A stretch of DNA of 7,590 bases from assembly GCA_902475455.1 (NCBI GenBank), contig CABRZO010000122.1:1-7590 (forward strand), read 5' to 3'. The position numbers and the translations under genes are program-made. Positions 5,911 through 7,590 of this stretch are shown here, in pieces. Positions within the stretch are counted from its first letter, which is position 1; the number at the start of each line of letters is the position of its first letter. Origin of the DNA: an uncultured Eubacteriales bacterium. GTDB taxonomy: Bacteria; Bacillota; Clostridia; Oscillospirales; Oscillospiraceae. The notes below the pieces were generated by a model. It was not told the origin of the DNA, did not search any database, and saw nothing but the letters and a program-made list of their open reading frames with translations.

Positions 5911-6618
5911 GTGGAACAGAGAAATTTATTGGAACAGCTGAAGAATAATCCCTATCCGGGCCGCGGCATTGTGTTGGGTCGCACCGCCGATGACAAGCAC
6001 GCGGTGATTGCCTACTTCATCATGGGCCGCAGTGAAAACAGCCGTAACCGGATTTTCTCCGTCACCGAGGACGGCATCCGCACGGAGGCCTATGATCCCT
6101 CCAAGATGGAGGACCCCTCTCTGATTATTTACCATCCGGTGCGCCTGTTTGAAGGAAAGACCATTGTCACCAATGGCGATCAGACCGACACCATCCGGGA
6201 TTTCCTGGCGGAAGGGAAGTGCTTCCGTCATGCACTGATGACCCGGGAGTTTGAGCCTGACGGCCCCAACTACACCCCCCGCATTTCTGGCGTTGTGCTG
6301 CCGGATGGCAGCTATAAGCTGTCTATTCTGAAGAGCTTCAACGGCAATCCCGACTGCTGCTGCCGCTATTTCTTTGAGTATGATCACCCGGTGGCGGGCA
6401 ATGGTCACTTCATTCACACCTATATGGGCGACGGCAACCCGCTGCCCTCCTTTGAGGGGGAGCCCGAGCTGGTGGCTCTGGGCAGCGAACCTGTGGCTGA
6501 TTTTGCAGGCAAGCTGTGGGACAACCTGAATGAGGAGAACAAGGTCTCCCTCTTTGTCCGCTATATCGACCTCTCCAATGGCGATACCGAGGACATCATC
6601 ATCAACAAGCATAACTGA
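5911..6618 (+). CDS. purO: IMP cyclohydrolase, PurO type (stand-alone)
   Basis: This 235-residue protein belongs to the stand-alone IMP cyclohydrolase family first known from archaea (PurO), which closes FAICAR to IMP; it is unrelated to the N-terminal cyclohydrolase domain of bacterial PurH. Visible conserved features are NPYPGRGIVLG (13-23), AYFIMGRSENSRNR (34-47), TNGDQTD (87-93), and the C-terminal HTYMGDGNPLPSF (169-181) followed by GEPE. A run of three cysteines at 149-151 is a local oddity. The start is GTG 5911: AGGAGG (5897-5902) is eight bases upstream, whereas the in-frame TTG at 5905 is only two bases from it. The gene follows the ZTP riboswitch and is 14 bases upstream of the AICAR formyltransferase, so the two last reactions of IMP synthesis are encoded together on a ZMP-responsive transcript. 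Family assignment rests on recognised motifs and strong context; activity has to be inferred. Confidence 0.88.
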   Translation: MEQRNLLEQLKNNPYPGRGIVLGRTADDKHAVIAYFIMGRSENSRNRIFSVTEDGIRTEAYDPSKMEDPSLIIYHPVRLFEGKTIVTNGDQTDTIRDFLAEGKCFRHALMTREFEPDGPNYTPRISGVVLPDGSYKLSILKSFNGNPDCCCRYFFEYDHPVAGNGHFIHTYMGDGNPLPSFEGEPELVALGSEPVADFAGKLWDNLNEENKVSLFVRYIDLSNGDTEDIIINKHN

Positions 6619-6632
6619 GGAGGTTTTGGCAC

Positions 6633-7590
6633 ATGAAAGAACTGGAACTGAAGTATGGCTGCAACCCCAACCAGAAGCCGTCCAAGCTCTATATGGCAGA
6701 CGGCAGTGAACTCCCTGTCACTGTACTGAATGGCCGCCCCGGCTACATTAACTTTATGGATGCACTCAACAGCTGGCAGCTGGTGAAGGAGCTGCGGGAA
6801 GCCACTGGTCTGCCCGCTGCTGCCTCCTTCAAGCATGTCTCTCCCGCCGGCGCCGCCGTGGGTCTGCCTCTCAGCGAGGTGGAGAAGCAGATCTATTTTG
6901 TGGAGCCTGACCAGGAGCTGACCCCGGTGGCCTGCGCCTACATTCGGGCCCGGGGTGCTGACCGGCTTTGCTCCTATGGCGACTGGGCCGCCCTGTCCGA
7001 TGTCTGCGATGCCGCCACCGCCTCCTATCTGAAGGCGGAGGTCTCCGATGGCATCATTGCGCCCGGCTATACCGATGAGGCCCTGGCCATTCTCAAGACC
7101 AAGAAGAAGGGCAACTACAACGTGGTGCAGATTGACGCCGACTATGTGCCCAAGCTCCAGGAGCGCCGGGAGATCTTCGGCGTGGTCTTTGAGCAGGGCC
7201 ACAACTTCTTCAAACTGGACGAATCTCAGCTGGAAAACATCGTCACCAAGAATAAAGATCTGCCGGAGCAGGCCCGGATGGATCTGCTGATCTCTCTGAT
7301 CACCCTGAAGTATACCCAGTCCAACTCCGTGTGCTATGTCAAGAACGGCCAGACCATCGGTGTGGGCGCCGGCCAGCAGTCCCGGGTCCACTGTGTCCGG
7401 CTGGCGGGCAGCAAGGCGGACAACTGGATGCTGCGGCAGCACCCCAAGGTGCTGGCCCTGCCCTTCAAGGCGGACATTCGCCGCCCCGCCCGAGATAATG
7501 CCATCGACGTCTACATTTCCGACGAGTATGAGGACGTGCTGGCCGAGGGCGTCTGGCAGGAGACCTTTGAGACCAAGCCCGAGGTGCTGA
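6633..7590 (+). CDS. purH: AICAR formyltransferase, stand-alone PurH C-terminal type (partial at 3' end)
   Basis: The enzyme formylates AICAR (ZMP) with 10-formyl-tetrahydrofolate to give FAICAR, the substrate of the adjacent cyclohydrolase. The open frame runs 319 codons without a stop to the window edge; stand-alone members are about 390 residues, so roughly the last 70 are missing. It begins at what is the transformylase domain of fused PurH, with LKYGCNPNQKP at 6-16, then VLNGRPGYINFMDALN (31-46), SFKHVSPAGAAVG (65-77) with the catalytic Lys67-His68 pair, SDGIIAPGY (138-146), VTKNKDLPE (204-212), and KYTQSNSVCYVKNGQ (226-240) leading into GVGAGQQSRVHC (243-254). No cyclohydrolase domain precedes it: ATG 6633 is 14 bases after the purO stop, with GAGGAGG (6617-6623) as binding site. 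The wording of these motifs resembles the animal ATIC C-terminal domain more than E. coli PurH. Codon use matches its neighbours. Confidence 0.96.
   Translation, partial: MKELELKYGCNPNQKPSKLYMADGSELPVTVLNGRPGYINFMDALNSWQLVKELREATGLPAAASFKHVSPAGAAVGLPLSEVEKQIYFVEPDQELTPVACAYIRARGADRLCSYGDWAALSDVCDAATASYLKAEVSDGIIAPGYTDEALAILKTKKKGNYNVVQIDADYVPKLQERREIFGVVFEQGHNFFKLDESQLENIVTKNKDLPEQARMDLLISLITLKYTQSNSVCYVKNGQTIGVGAGQQSRVHCVRLAGSKADNWMLRQHPKVLALPFKADIRRPARDNAIDVYISDEYEDVLAEGVWQETFETKPEVL

Noticed and set aside
6561..7442. A 293-codon open frame on the minus strand.
   Set aside because: It is antisense to the AICAR formyltransferase and the end of purO, both with intact motifs; it is a shadow frame.
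7336..7590. A plus-strand open frame reaching the window end.
   Set aside because: It is out of frame with the formyltransferase, whose reading frame stays open and motif-rich from 6633 to the end; the alternative has a low-complexity, Arg/Pro/Ser-rich translation.
1..7590. Search for CRISPR arrays, insertion sequences, attachment sites, tRNA and rRNA.
   Set aside because: No regularly spaced repeats, transposase or integrase frames, terminal inverted repeats or tRNA-like folds were seen.

Overview
The window looks like a chromosomal segment from a GC-rich, anaerobic Clostridia member, most likely of the Oscillospirales (Ruminococcaceae/Oscillospiraceae type). This rests on the Firmicutes-style Shine-Dalgarno sites (AGGAGG), the B. 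subtilis-type PurF with iron-sulfur cysteines, the free-standing IMP cyclohydrolase and AICAR transformylase in place of a fused PurH, and the ZTP riboswitch. The taxonomic placement is inference; no rRNA or other marker is present. I see no mobile element, CRISPR array, tRNA or rRNA.

Layout. Positions 1-1751 hold two divergently arranged envelope-type genes: a PAP2-family membrane phosphatase on the minus strand (start best set at 570) and a family-1-like glycosyltransferase on the plus strand (start best set at 639). The 68 bases between them carry a plausible promoter for the phosphatase. Positions 1752-2035 are a non-coding leader region with a strong sigma-A-type promoter (1838-1866), a 19-codon reading frame with its own good ribosome binding site (1900-1959), and a perfect 12-bp intrinsic terminator (1972-2009) directly in front of purE. 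Positions 2036-5714 are the purine genes purE-purF-purM-purN, tightly packed, with purM and purN overlapping by four bases.

Positions 5715-5910 separate a second unit. It has a consensus promoter (TTGACA, extended -10), a ZTP/ZMP (pfl) riboswitch aptamer (5764-5830) and an intrinsic terminator (5827-5857) whose 5' arm overlaps the aptamer's 3' end. Downstream come a PurO-type IMP cyclohydrolase (5911-6618) and a stand-alone AICAR formyltransferase (6633 onward, cut by the window end after 319 codons).

How the genes work together. PurF makes phosphoribosylamine from PRPP and glutamine, PurN adds the first formyl group, PurM closes the imidazole ring, PurE moves the carboxyl group, and AICAR formyltransferase plus IMP cyclohydrolase finish IMP. 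ZMP (AICAR) is the substrate of the formyltransferase, and ZMP/ZTP accumulate when 10-formyl-tetrahydrofolate is short. The riboswitch therefore senses the substrate of the gene pair it precedes. The purE leader has the architecture of an attenuator but shows no aptamer class I recognise; it is the least explained part of the window.
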